Below are positions 32,218 to 40,859 of a DNA stretch of 64,000 nucleotides, one piece after another; position 1 is the first letter of the stretch, and each line of letters starts with the position of its first letter. Position numbers and translations under genes: made by a program. The notes under the pieces are model-generated. The model saw only the letters and a program-made list of their open reading frames with translations. It searched no databases and was not told the DNA's origin. The DNA comes from Pseudoalteromonas ostreae (GTDB lineage: Bacteria; Pseudomonadota; Gammaproteobacteria; Enterobacterales; Alteromonadaceae). The DNA lies in contig NZ_JAGPYN010000007.1 in the NCBI RefSeq assembly GCF_018069805.1, positions 62,001 through 126,000 on the forward strand, written 5' to 3'.

Positions 32218-32775
32218 ATGACAGCGGCAAAAACAGCGAAGGACGAAAAGGCGAATACTGACACCGTTTCTGAGCAACCAGCAGATCTCGTTGAAGCAGA
32301 AAATCGAGTTGCTGTAGCGCAGATAATTGTCGATAAGTATAGCAAATGGTCATTTGGTAGCGGACTTATTCCAATTCCAGTGGTTGATTTGGTAGCTTTG
32401 ACAGGTATTCAAATAAAAATGATTGATGAGATTGCTAAGGTTTATGGCCAATCCTATAGTGAGAATAAGCTGCGAGGCACTGTTAGTGCCGTAATAGGTG
32501 GCTCTTTTCCGCAGACATTAGGCGGGGCCGGCTTGAGTAGTTTCCTTAAAGCAATCCCTATCATTGGAACGCTCAGTTCCATTACATTTATGCCTGTGAT
32601 CTCGGCGGCGTCTTCGCATGCAGTCGGTTCAACGTTTATTCGACACTTTGAAAATGGCGGTACATTGATAAACCTTAATTTAGCGAGTATTAAAGGTGAT
32701 ATCTCTGAGATCGCAGCGAAGTATCGTAAAGACAAAGGTGATGCAAGTGCTCAACAAAGCCAAGCTGCAGTGTAA
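32218..32775 (+). CDS. DUF697-domain membrane-associated protein
   Basis: This 185-residue protein starts at ATG 32218, chosen because AGAGGAAAA sits just upstream; an in-frame start 15 codons earlier has no ribosome-binding site. The central segment (IPIPVVDLVALTGIQ followed by KMIDEIAKVYG) is the hallmark of DUF697, found in YcjF-like and GTPase-linked membrane proteins of unknown biochemical role. Hydrophobic Gly/Ala-rich stretches (SAVIGGSF..., FLKAIPIIGTL...) could form one or two membrane hairpins; both ends are charged or Gln/Ala-rich. No GTPase domain is fused or adjacent. It lies between the synthetase genes and the lipopeptide exporter, so a role in envelope protection is possible but purely positional. 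A strong terminator follows. Confidence 0.75.
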   Translation: MTAAKTAKDEKANTDTVSEQPADLVEAENRVAVAQIIVDKYSKWSFGSGLIPIPVVDLVALTGIQIKMIDEIAKVYGQSYSENKLRGTVSAVIGGSFPQTLGGAGLSSFLKAIPIIGTLSSITFMPVISAASSHAVGSTFIRHFENGGTLINLNLASIKGDISEIAAKYRKDKGDASAQQSQAAV

Positions 32776-32794
32776 GTAGAATGAGCTAACCCCT

Positions 32795-32825
32795 AAATAA
32801 ACCAGCAGTTATTGCTGGTTTATTT
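32795..32825. terminator. Bidirectional-type terminator hairpin
   Basis: A perfect 13-bp inverted repeat (AAATAAACCAGCA, loop GTTAT, TGCTGGTTTATTT) begins 19 bases after the DUF697 stop. The flanks supply A-rich and T-rich tails on either side. It should end the DUF697 transcript, so the exporter genes beyond may have their own promoter or depend on read-through. Confidence 0.75.
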
Positions 32826-32862
32826 ATCAATTGATTACAGCTTAACTGAAAAGGAATTAATA

Positions 32863-33036
32863 ATGCTCGTCATTTTATATTTAGGATTATGTTTATTGTG
32901 TGGTTATTGGGGGCGAAACACTTTTGCAGGCCCAGTAGGCTTTTTTTTGCTGTCGCTGATGCTGACACCTTTTGTCGGTTTATTAATATTAATTTTTGCG
33001 CACAAAAAAGATGCGACACATAGCCAAGATACATAA
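32863..33036 (+). CDS. Small hydrophobic membrane protein (57 aa), unknown function
   Basis: ATG 32863 is preceded by AAAAGGAATTAATA, a good ribosome-binding site. The 57-residue product has two predicted membrane segments (about residues 2-16 and 25-45) separated by a short loop with YWGRNTFAGP, and a polar tail (HKKDATHSQDT). I do not recognise the family; similar short two-helix proteins are common in marine gammaproteobacteria. It sits 37 bases past the terminator and 152 bases before the ABC exporter gene. Its placement in the lipopeptide cluster makes an accessory or immunity function conceivable, without direct support. Confidence 0.6.
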   Translation: MLVILYLGLCLLCGYWGRNTFAGPVGFFLLSLMLTPFVGLLILIFAHKKDATHSQDT

Positions 33037-33098
33037 CAACTAATACAGCGACATGGATAACAACGTTTAACGCTCAATTAGTTAAATAGCTTAGTTAA

Positions 33099-33121
33099 AC
33101 CACTGATTTAAAAGCAGTGGT
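33099..33121. terminator. Possible hairpin terminator before the exporter gene
   Basis: Arms ACCACTG and CAGTGGT (7 bp) enclose a 9-base loop, followed by AT-rich TAATATTATT rather than a clean T-run. It lies 63 bases past the small membrane protein gene and could be a weak terminator or a leader element of the exporter gene. Confidence 0.35.
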
Positions 33122-33187
33122 AATATTATTCAGCTGTACGCTAATGAGTGTTGATAAAGACCATCAAAAACAATAAAAGATCTTAAA

Positions 33188-34846
33188 ATGGTATTATACG
33201 ATTTAATTAGTCGAAACATCACAGTTAAAAAAAGAACGTTTGCTGCGCTAGGTTGTATTTCTGGATTAGCCAATGCCCTCGTTTTAGCGCTAATAAATAA
33301 TGTTGCGGAAAATATTGCTGATATTCACCGCGAAAATCATATTCTTTATTATCTCGCTTTATTTTCGTTAACCATTGCTATTTATGGTCTTACCCAACAT
33401 AGATTAATGACTAAAGCTGCAAAAATGGTTGAACAAGCCATAGATGGGTTACGTGTCGAGTTATTTGAATGTGTTCGTCATACTGAACTGGCGACCTTAG
33501 AGAAGATTGGTAAAGAGAAAATTTTTACTACGCTCAGCAAAGAATTACAGACTATTTCTCAGTCTGCGCAACTGTTTGTGATTATAGGTCAGTCAATTAG
33601 CTTAGTTTTTTTTACATCTATGTATATTGCATATCACTCCTTTGTAGCTTTCATTGTGTTGGCCGTATTGATTATGCTTGGAGGTAGTATTCATCGGCTT
33701 CGGGCAGACGAAATACAAAAGAATATGCAGCAGTCATTTGAGAGCGAAAACAAATTAATTCAACGCTTGTCTGACTTACTCGATGGTTTTAAAGAAGTAA
33801 AGCTAAGTGTTCCAAGAGCGGATGAGCTTGAATATGAGTTTGCAATGGACTCAGCACGCGCTAAACGCTCGAAGACGAAAACACAAACCTTGTTTGCCAG
33901 CGATTTTATTTTGTCGCAAATCAGTTTTTTTGCGGCAACTGGGGCTATGGTTTTTATTGTACCGGTGTTATCGCATGTCTACACCGATGTGGTTATTAAA
34001 GTTACCACAGCTTCGCTGTTTTTAATTGGCCCAATCACCAGTATTGTCGGCGGTATTCCTATTTTTACCGCTGCCAGTGAGGCTGGACAAAATGTGTTAG
34101 CGTTAGAAAAAGAGTTACAGTGTGAACAGGAAAAAACTCAACATACTAAATCGGCTCATGCTGAGATCGCAACATTTGAGCAGATACAACTAAGGGGAGC
34201 ATATTATCAGCATAACCGTGCCCCTGGTGAACATGCCTTTGTAGTTGGTCCCATTGATTTTCAGCTGCAGCGAGGAAAAATTACTTTTATTACTGGGGGA
34301 AATGGGAGCGGAAAAACGACCTTTATTCGTATGCTCACAGGTTTATATGAGTTACAGGCTGGAAAAATACTCCTTGATGGTCAACAGCTCAATGAAACTT
34401 CGCTGCAAGGTTATCGTAGCTTGTTTACAGCGGTATTTTCTGACTTTCATTTATTTAAACAGCTGTATGGTATTCATGATACAAAACAACAAGAAATTGA
34501 TCAATGGTTGGCGTTTTTAGAAATGAACACCAAAGTGAGTATCGTCGATGGTCAATTTAGCACTGTTGACTTATCGTCAGGGCAGCGAAAGCGCTTAGCA
34601 TTATTGAGTACAATTTTAGAAAATCGACCTGTATATATTTTTGATGAATGGGCTGCCGATCAAGACCCTATTTTTAGGCGTAAATTCTACGAGCAAGTAT
34701 TACCACGACTCAAAGCAAGAGGAAATACAGTGATTGCAATTACCCATGATGATACATACTTTCATTTAGCTGATGCCCATTTAAAAATGGTGGAAGGGCA
34801 GTTAACCGATAATAACGATATTGTAAGCAATGGGGTCTCATCATGA
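33188..34846 (+). CDS. SyrD/PvdE-type cyclic-peptide ABC exporter (fused TMD-NBD)
   Basis: This 552-residue half-transporter has an N-terminal ~300-residue six-helix membrane domain and a C-terminal ATPase. Walker A is GGNGSGKTT (~369-377), the signature is LSSGQ (~462) in place of LSGGQ, and Walker B is VYIFDEWAADQDP (~482). The SSGQ signature, the EWAADQDP stretch and the overall length match the PvdE/SyrD family, which exports lipopeptides and siderophore precursors to the periplasm. It is the obvious exporter for the NRPS product. Its stop overlaps the next start (ATGA at 34843-34846), so it is translationally coupled to the SPFH gene. Confidence 0.9.
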   Translation: MVLYDLISRNITVKKRTFAALGCISGLANALVLALINNVAENIADIHRENHILYYLALFSLTIAIYGLTQHRLMTKAAKMVEQAIDGLRVELFECVRHTELATLEKIGKEKIFTTLSKELQTISQSAQLFVIIGQSISLVFFTSMYIAYHSFVAFIVLAVLIMLGGSIHRLRADEIQKNMQQSFESENKLIQRLSDLLDGFKEVKLSVPRADELEYEFAMDSARAKRSKTKTQTLFASDFILSQISFFAATGAMVFIVPVLSHVYTDVVIKVTTASLFLIGPITSIVGGIPIFTAASEAGQNVLALEKELQCEQEKTQHTKSAHAEIATFEQIQLRGAYYQHNRAPGEHAFVVGPIDFQLQRGKITFITGGNGSGKTTFIRMLTGLYELQAGKILLDGQQLNETSLQGYRSLFTAVFSDFHLFKQLYGIHDTKQQEIDQWLAFLEMNTKVSIVDGQFSTVDLSSGQRKRLALLSTILENRPVYIFDEWAADQDPIFRRKFYEQVLPRLKARGNTVIAITHDDTYFHLADAHLKMVEGQLTDNNDIVSNGVSS

Positions 34847-35955
34847 ATATTGTCATTACTCCCGATTTAACTCTGTTGGTGCTTGCGGGTTTACTACTTG
34901 CATTAATAATCACTAATATCAGTATGCGTTTTATTAAACGTTATAAGCCTAAATTTCATAAACGTATTTTGTCATGGCGTTTTAGAGCTGGGATCACATT
35001 ACTGGTTTTTATGTTTCTTGCTATGGTACTGGTGCCAGTGATGTTTATTAAAATTGATTCAGGCCAAGTCGGAGTTTTGTGGAAACGTTTAGGCGGTGGT
35101 ACCTATTTGGAAAAACCGTTTGATGAAGGAACAGTGTTAGTTCTGCCTTGGGATACGCTCACGCTTTATTCAAGTCGGTTTCAAACTGCTGATGAAACAA
35201 TTCATGCTATTACTTCCCAAGGCTTACAAATTTCGTTAGATGTGACTGTGCGTTATCGGCCAGTGGTTTCACAAATACCTTATCTACATAAGTTAGTTGG
35301 CACGGATTACCTAAAAGAAACCGTACTACCTGAGGTTAACTCTGCGGTGATCATGATTGTATCGCGTTATACGGCAGAGCAAGTGTACGGTAATATGCGT
35401 TTACAAGTGCAAAATGAGCTTCTAGATGAAGTTTTAAAGGAACTGCAATTGCAAGAGCAGACAATTTTACAGCAAGAAAAGAGCACGAATACAGGGCAAG
35501 TGCTAGTTAATTTGGATGATATGCTGATCAAGCGCGTTAATATACCAGAAAAGGTACATAATGCGATTATCGCGAAAGTGAATCAAAATTATTTGAACGA
35601 AGAATACGACATGCGTTTAGTTGTTGCTAGAAAAGAAGCACAGCGTAAGAAGACCGAAGCAGAAGGGATCCGAGATTTTCAGCAAACAGTCAGTGGCGGC
35701 ATTTCTGAAACCTATTTACGCTGGCGAGGGATTGAAGCTACCGTAGAGTTGTCTAAATCTAACAATAGTAAAGTTGTAGTGATAGGTGGTGGTAAAGATG
35801 GTTTACCATTGATTTTGAACACGGAGGCCACGCAAGGCTCAGTCGCGACAACCCCTGAAATACCTAGTACCACAGCTGAAAAAACGCTAACGAACGATCC
35901 TGCTTTACCATTCGTGCAAACGCCTTCCAGCCCAGAAAAAACATTTTATCAGTAA
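34843..35955 (+). CDS. SPFH/Band 7 (prohibitin/stomatin-like) membrane protein
   Basis: This 370-residue protein has two N-terminal hydrophobic segments (about 7-26 and 48-69), then an SPFH domain (about 70-270; IKIDSGQVGVLWKRLGGG near its start, DVTVRYRP within). A charged helical stretch (ARKEAQRKKTEAEGI) and a Pro/Thr/Ser-rich tail follow. SPFH proteins scaffold membrane microdomains and often associate with proteases or transporters. The 4-base overlap with the exporter gene suggests a stoichiometric partner. Stabilising the exporter or protecting the producer's membrane from the lipopeptide are both plausible inferences. It ends the + strand cluster; a strong terminator follows. Confidence 0.85.
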   Translation: MNIVITPDLTLLVLAGLLLALIITNISMRFIKRYKPKFHKRILSWRFRAGITLLVFMFLAMVLVPVMFIKIDSGQVGVLWKRLGGGTYLEKPFDEGTVLVLPWDTLTLYSSRFQTADETIHAITSQGLQISLDVTVRYRPVVSQIPYLHKLVGTDYLKETVLPEVNSAVIMIVSRYTAEQVYGNMRLQVQNELLDEVLKELQLQEQTILQQEKSTNTGQVLVNLDDMLIKRVNIPEKVHNAIIAKVNQNYLNEEYDMRLVVARKEAQRKKTEAEGIRDFQQTVSGGISETYLRWRGIEATVELSKSNNSKVVVIGGGKDGLPLILNTEATQGSVATTPEIPSTTAEKTLTNDPALPFVQTPSSPEKTFYQ

Positions 35956-36036
35956 TAACAGCGTAATGGTATCGCATAACCTTACTCGTACTAAAGAATA
36001 CCTATCTTTATAAATTAGGCCTTATTACTTGAATTA

Positions 36037-36069
36037 AAGCCCCATACTGTTAACTAAGTATGGGGTTTT
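36037..36069. terminator. Convergent-gene terminator
   Basis: Arms CCCCATACT (36040-36048) and AGTATGGGG (36057-36065) form a perfect 9-bp stem with an 8-base loop, flanked by AAAG and TTTTG. It sits between the SPFH gene (+) and the MFS gene (-) and can serve both. Confidence 0.85.
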
Positions 36070-36087
36070 GCGTTATTAGGCTATGGC

Positions 36088-37281
36088 TTATCCTGCCACA
36101 GGGGTATTGTCAGTGGAGATGCCTTTAAGGCTTTTGATCAGCATATAAATACAGGTGGTGAATAAACAACCGCCTAAATACAACATAATGCCGTTAGCTG
36201 AAGCAAATAGGTTGGCAGCAAGCAAAGGCCCAAAGACCGAGCCAAAGCTGTAACTCAATAACATAATTTCCGTTGCTGAGACTATTTTTTCGATTGGCAA
36301 TGCGTCACAGGCTAAGGTGATGGCAATGGGGTAGAGTGCAAAACTTGCAGCCCCTAAAATAAAGTAACTGGCCATCAATACGTTGAAGTGTACAGCTTGC
36401 ATAATACCAACTACACCCATCGCGCCAAATAAACAAAATAATGCCATTAATAAGCTTTTTGCCATTCGTGTTGATAAATAGCTCACCAACGGCTGTACTA
36501 ACATACCGCCTAAAATAATCACCGCCATCAAGGTGCCAGTAAAAGCGGCCTGCTCACTTTGGGCAGCGATATATACTGGCATTAAACCGTATATTGGGCC
36601 AAGTACTAATCCTGATACCAAACAGCCTAAAATTGCTGGGCGACTGAGCTTTTTTAACTCAGTTAATTGTAGCTTTTGCGAGTGCTGACTTTGCGGTTGC
36701 CCTGATTTAATCAGCAGCGGTGCTAACATCGCTAAAAATAATAGAGCAATAACAAACAAATAGGGGAGTGGGCCACTGGTGCCAAGCGGATCGATAGCTA
36801 GTTGGCCAACGGCGCTGCCACCGTACAGGGATGTCATATACAGGCCTAATCGTTTAGCTCGTGCTTTGGCAGTGTCAGTCATTAGTAACCAAGATTCAAC
36901 CACCACAAATACCCCAGCTACGGCGATACCAGCTACAAAGCGGGCTAAAAGCCACACGTTGGCATTAGGTAAAATAAGCTGTGCTGCAACACTGAAAATT
37001 AATAACCCCAGAAATGCCAGAAAAGCATGACGGTGGCCTACTCTTGCAACAATACGCTCAATAAAAAAAGCACCAATTAATAAGCCAAGATAAAAGACAC
37101 TAGCTAACCAAGAGGCAAGTTCATTATCAAGCCCAAAGGCGCTCAATGATAAAGGAATTAGGCTCATTAAAAAGCCTGAGGCAATAGCAAAAAAAGACAA
37201 ACCAATAACAGGCGCAAGTGGGTTATTTGGTTTATGACCGGCAGCGAGCTCAACCATTAAAGAATCCGATTTAAAGGGCAT
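36088..37281 (-). CDS. MFS transporter (YcaD-like)
   Basis: This 397-residue protein has twelve predicted membrane segments. The segment with RVGHRHAFL after TM2 and the cytoplasmic RAKRLGLYMT stretch resemble the YcaD/YfkF-like MFS subfamily, whose substrates are mostly unknown. No strong ribosome-binding site precedes the first ATG; a second Met at residue 9 (MVELAAGHK) is a possible start. It is transcribed toward the lipopeptide cluster and separated from it by a terminator, so membership in that cluster is uncertain. It could export a small molecule. Confidence 0.8.
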   Translation of the reverse strand: MPFKSDSLMVELAAGHKPNNPLAPVIGLSFFAIASGFLMSLIPLSLSAFGLDNELASWLASVFYLGLLIGAFFIERIVARVGHRHAFLAFLGLLIFSVAAQLILPNANVWLLARFVAGIAVAGVFVVVESWLLMTDTAKARAKRLGLYMTSLYGGSAVGQLAIDPLGTSGPLPYLFVIALLFLAMLAPLLIKSGQPQSQHSQKLQLTELKKLSRPAILGCLVSGLVLGPIYGLMPVYIAAQSEQAAFTGTLMAVIILGGMLVQPLVSYLSTRMAKSLLMALFCLFGAMGVVGIMQAVHFNVLMASYFILGAASFALYPIAITLACDALPIEKIVSATEIMLLSYSFGSVFGPLLAANLFASANGIMLYLGGCLFTTCIYMLIKSLKGISTDNTPVAG

Positions 37282-37580
37282 AAATAATTGCGTTGGAATG
37301 TTTTAATAGCTGGCAATTATTTTTGGTTGGTTAATTTTGCGGCGAATTTAATCCGATTTTGAACACAAGTAAAGTTATATTTGAATATTTACTCAACATT
37401 TTATTTAGAACGCTAAGTTAGGTAAATTAACCGGTTATTTACGTCATTTTGGTATCATTTTTTTAGCGAAATTGTTTAAAATTTGTAGTTTTTTTACTTA
37501 TCCAAGTGATAACTTGTTATGCTGCACCCAAACAAAGTAAAGCGTTATTTTTCGCTGTTAAGGGTTTGAAGGAAGCTGTA
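37282..37580. other. Divergent intergenic region
   Basis: These 299 AT-rich bases separate the divergent MFS and M23 genes and must hold both promoters. An open frame extends upstream of the M23 start, but its extra 25 residues lack a signal-like character and a ribosome-binding site. I saw no convincing RNA gene or repeat. Confidence 0.5.
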
Positions 37581-38090
37581 ATGAAAGTGATGAAGTACAT
37601 GGGACTAACGTTCTTGACAGTCCTTGTTATTGGGCTGCTCATACCTGAAAAAATAGTGATCCCAGTCAAAGGTGCAACAGCAAATGATTGGCATCATAAT
37701 ACCTTTTGGTGCGGCCCTTGGGGTAAATCAGGTGTACACAAAGGGATAGATATTTTTGGCAAAAAACACACGGCAGTGGTTGCTTCGGTAAGTGGTGTGG
37801 TGCTGTATTCAGGTGAGCTAAAGCGCGGTGGTAAAGTGGTGGCATTACTTGGGCCTAAGTGGCGACTGCATTATTTTGCCCACTTAGAAAGTTATTCGGT
37901 AAGTGCAGGAGACTATGTTGCAGTCAGTGAGCTGATTGGTAGCTTAGGAGACACGGGGAATGCGGCAGGTAAACAACCTCACGTACATTACTCTATTTTA
38001 TCGTTACTGCCGTACCCATGGTTAATGACCGCGCAAAGCCAAGGCTGGAAGAAAATGTTCTTTTTAAATCCAGATGAAAAACTACGCTAA
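37581..38090 (+). CDS. Small membrane-anchored M23 (LytM-type) metallopeptidase
   Basis: The start at 37581 is chosen for GAAGGA 7 bases upstream; the 169-residue product then begins with a signal anchor (about 7-21). The M23 zinc ligands are present: H-x3-D in HKGID (H53, D57) and H-x-H in PHVHY (H134, H136). The family cleaves peptidoglycan cross-bridges or peptides, so a periplasmic site of action is expected. The protein is almost only the catalytic domain, without LysM or coiled-coil modules. It converges with the RiPP ABC transporter gene (77-base gap) and could be unrelated to that cluster. Confidence 0.82.
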   Translation: MKVMKYMGLTFLTVLVIGLLIPEKIVIPVKGATANDWHHNTFWCGPWGKSGVHKGIDIFGKKHTAVVASVSGVVLYSGELKRGGKVVALLGPKWRLHYFAHLESYSVSAGDYVAVSELIGSLGDTGNAAGKQPHVHYSILSLLPYPWLMTAQSQGWKKMFFLNPDEKLR

Positions 38091-38167
38091 AATAATTGCC
38101 GTTATTTTCTAACTAGTTTTTCTAAGTGGATTTTAACGAAAAAACAATTGACTCTATGAGCAAATTA

Positions 38168-39805
38168 TCAGAGCTGTATTAAATTTTCAGCTCCATTTAT
38201 TTGTGAGTGTTTATGCGAAATAATGATTACAGTTTTTCCGATAAGTAGGTTTTTTATTGCTTGTTCTATACTGTATTGGTTCTCTTTATCTAGGGCACTA
38301 GTAAATTCATCTAAAATTACTAGCTCTGGTTCTTGCAAAAATGCCCTCGCGATAGCAATACGCTGTTTTTGACCTCCTGATAGTAGGCCTCCTCGATCGC
38401 CTATCTTAGTATTATAACCTTGCGGTAACTGTGAAATAAAACTATGTGCATTTGCTTTTTTACAAGCCGCTATTACTTTTTCCATCTGTAACTTGGTGGG
38501 AGTTAAACCAACTTCAGGAATGAGGTTTTCTAGGACAGAAGACGAAAATAAAATAGGATCTTGTTCAACATAAGCAATAGAGTTTCTATAACTCTTTATA
38601 TTCTGGCTAGTTAGGTATAGATTGCCGATGCGGATCTTTCCCTCAGTTGGTAAATAATAGCCTAATAATAGTTTTGCAAGCGTTGATTTTCCGTTTCCGG
38701 ATGGACCAGAAATTATAGTTGTTTGCCCATGTTTAATATGTAGATTGAGTTTATCAAAAATGAGTTGAGTTGCATGGCCAGGGTAATGAAAACTGATATT
38801 TTCAAAGTAAATATCGCCAAACGCTACTTTTTTTAGGGGAAGTTGAGGCTCGATATCACTTTCACTTTTGAGAAGATCAAACAAATAACGGGTTGCTCCC
38901 AGAGAATGCATCCATTCGGCCCAAAAGCCTGCGAGCATATTTAAGCTAGTGAATGTCATACCTAAATATAAAACATAAGAGGCTAATTCGCCAATAGTTA
39001 AATTTTTTTGTTGGATTAAATGGCTGCCAATGATGAGCATTAAAATGAGGATACTAAAGATTAAAAAGTTAAAAAATCCTTGAAATATAGCAATCGCTGA
39101 TGCTGTTTTTTTTGCACACAATGCATAATGTGAATTAGTTTTACTATATCTTTTTTGGCTAGATCCAAACCAATTATAAAGCTTAATCAGTGTATGACAA
39201 TTTAAGTTATCAAATGCAATCTTATTTGTTTTGGCTAATGCATTTTGTTCAGACTCTGATAGAGCCTCTACTTTTTTGCTAAGCATTTTAGTTGCCAAAA
39301 TAAAAATAGGAATACAAAATAATAAAATAAGAGACAACATTGTTGACAAGGTAAACATCATGATAATGCAACCTATGGCAACTACTGCAGAACGTAGAGC
39401 TAAAGCCGCGCTTGTTGTTAGCACATCTTTAAGTGTTTGAGTATCAGATTGAATCCTGCCTGCGAGTTCAGCGATATTATTTTTATCATAATAACTAGCT
39501 GTTTTTATCAACAGTGTTTTATGTAATTTCAGCCTAAGTCTGGTTATTACTTTAATACCTAACTTTTCAAATAAATAAAAACGAACAGCACTGATTATAG
39601 AAAATATAATTATCGCTATTAACACTAAGATGTGAAATATATCAAATAATGACGGCGGGGCGTTGCCATCTACATAATAATTTACTATTTTCGGTAACAT
39701 TAGCTGGGCTGCAGCTGTGATCAACATAAAAGTTAATGCAATACATACATCATATTTGAAAGGAAAAAGTAAGCCTAATCGTTGCTTGTGTTCTGAATAT
39801 TTCAA
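38168..39805 (-). CDS. ABC exporter (TMD-NBD) of the RiPP cluster, no peptidase domain
   Basis: This 545-residue half-transporter starts its membrane domain almost at once (segments from residue ~20) and has no N-terminal C39 peptidase domain. Walker A is GPSGNGKST (367-375), the signature is LSGGQ (475-479), and Walker B with glutamate is LVILDE (495-500), followed by FTSALD. It resembles MsbA/LmrA-type exporters used for RiPPs. Its start overlaps the thioredoxin-like stop, so it is the last gene of a coupled five-gene run behind the precursor. The missing peptidase domain implies another enzyme removes the leader; the ClpP-like protein of this cluster is the candidate. Confidence 0.88.
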   Translation of the reverse strand: MKYSEHKQRLGLLFPFKYDVCIALTFMLITAAAQLMLPKIVNYYVDGNAPPSLFDIFHILVLIAIIIFSIISAVRFYLFEKLGIKVITRLRLKLHKTLLIKTASYYDKNNIAELAGRIQSDTQTLKDVLTTSAALALRSAVVAIGCIIMMFTLSTMLSLILLFCIPIFILATKMLSKKVEALSESEQNALAKTNKIAFDNLNCHTLIKLYNWFGSSQKRYSKTNSHYALCAKKTASAIAIFQGFFNFLIFSILILMLIIGSHLIQQKNLTIGELASYVLYLGMTFTSLNMLAGFWAEWMHSLGATRYLFDLLKSESDIEPQLPLKKVAFGDIYFENISFHYPGHATQLIFDKLNLHIKHGQTTIISGPSGNGKSTLAKLLLGYYLPTEGKIRIGNLYLTSQNIKSYRNSIAYVEQDPILFSSSVLENLIPEVGLTPTKLQMEKVIAACKKANAHSFISQLPQGYNTKIGDRGGLLSGGQKQRIAIARAFLQEPELVILDEFTSALDKENQYSIEQAIKNLLIGKTVIIISHKHSQINGAENLIQL

Positions 39806-40344
39806 CTTTCATTTCCTAGTATTTGTTGTTCAAAATAATGCCAACTTTCATCATCAACCATTCCTTGACCTTCAATTTCACTTTTTTCGTTTACAAATAG
39901 ATATGCAGGTGAGATTTCCAGCGGGTTAATGGTTCTATAATCATCGAAACTTAGTTGCCAAATATCTTTAATGAGTGAGGACCTATTAAAAAATCTCTCG
40001 ATATCGCTCATTTGATTGTGAATGATTATTTTTACTGCAACACCTTGTTTATGTGCACTAGAAGTCATTTTTTCAATTTTTTCAATCTTACTTTTACATT
40101 TAGGGCAGTTTGTAGCTAGGAATATGAGCGCACTTGGGGTATGTATTTTAGTTTCAATTGATGAATGATCTAAAAGTGAAATGGCGGAAATAGCTGGAAA
40201 AGTACTGAGATTAAACGTAGGCGCACTGAGTTGGTTTTTTGCATCCATTAATTTTTTTATGATAATGATGTTTAAAATGAGGCTTAATAAAGTGAAAAAA
40301 GCTAAGGCAGTAATAATTACTTGCCAAATCGTGTTAATATACAT
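39802..40344 (-). CDS. MauD-like membrane-anchored thioredoxin-fold protein
   Basis: This 180-residue protein has an N-terminal membrane anchor (about 5-29) followed by a thioredoxin-like domain with a CPKC active site (C80, C83) after FLATN, and a later cis-Pro region (SPAYLFV). Predicted topology puts the domain outside the cytoplasmic membrane. It is 4 bases downstream of the MauE-like gene and overlaps the ABC gene. MauD/MauE pairs are required for maturation of the disulfide-rich methylamine dehydrogenase small subunit. Here the likely substrate is the two-cysteine precursor peptide. Oxidase versus reductase activity cannot be decided from sequence. Confidence 0.8.
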   Translation of the reverse strand: MYINTIWQVIITALAFFTLLSLILNIIIIKKLMDAKNQLSAPTFNLSTFPAISAISLLDHSSIETKIHTPSALIFLATNCPKCKSKIEKIEKMTSSAHKQGVAVKIIIHNQMSDIERFFNRSSLIKDIWQLSFDDYRTINPLEISPAYLFVNEKSEIEGQGMVDDESWHYFEQQILGNES

Positions 40345-40348
40345 CTAA

Positions 40349-40849
40349 TTATTTCGCCAAAATAAATGAGTGAATAGGTTTAATGTTTATAAGTATCGCT
40401 AATGTGGCTATTGCAAGGAACGTTAAGCTAGCAGTATATAGTTCGAATTTAAATTCTGTATTCCATATAGATAAAACCAAACTCGAAATCAGTAAAATAA
40501 TATTTCTTATTAAATCTTGCCAACCTATATTTTTTTGTTCTCCAAAACATAAACACTGAATTTTTTTTCCTGAAAATAATGCATGAGCCGGAATGTAAAC
40601 AAATATAAACATTACTAGGTTTAAAATAATATAAATAAAAGGTGATTTCTCTGCTGCAAGTAGTATTGGTAAAATAGTTAATTCAGTAAGAATAATTATT
40701 AAAGAAACTATTTTAGATAACTTACTAGAAACTTTGAAAGTCAGTTCTAATGAAGCTGTAAACTCCTTAAAAACAGTTAGCTTTTTTATTCCTGCATAGA
40801 TAAAAGTTACTATTAATAGCATTGCACAGAATGTACTGACCAAAAACAT
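40349..40849 (-). CDS. MauE/DoxX-like membrane protein
   Basis: This 166-residue protein has four to five membrane segments and a conserved CLCFG motif (C99, C101) that matches the C-x-C-F-G signature of MauE-family proteins. MauE works with MauD in disulfide formation or isomerisation, like a minimal DsbB/VKOR-type partner. It lies 10 bases after the protease gene and 4 bases before the thioredoxin-like gene. The pair is therefore predicted to supply electrons to, or accept them from, the CPKC protein. No mauA/B structural genes are nearby, so methylamine metabolism is not supported. Confidence 0.75.
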   Translation of the reverse strand: MFLVSTFCAMLLIVTFIYAGIKKLTVFKEFTASLELTFKVSSKLSKIVSLIIILTELTILPILLAAEKSPFIYIILNLVMFIFVYIPAHALFSGKKIQCLCFGEQKNIGWQDLIRNIILLISSLVLSIWNTEFKFELYTASLTFLAIATLAILINIKPIHSFILAK

Positions 40850-40859
40850 AGAGACTCCC

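Noticed and set aside
33807..34520. Two short open frames within the exporter gene
   Set aside because: They are alternate-frame readings across the conserved ATPase coding sequence.
38089..38108. AAAATAA/TTATTTT hairpin as terminator between the M23 and ABC genes
   Set aside because: The stem has only A-T pairs and no T-run, so it is too weak to claim.
39802..40849. Part of a methylamine dehydrogenase (mau) operon
   Set aside because: Only MauE- and MauD-like proteins occur; no mauA, mauB, mauG or amicyanin gene is near, and the genes are coupled to RiPP genes.
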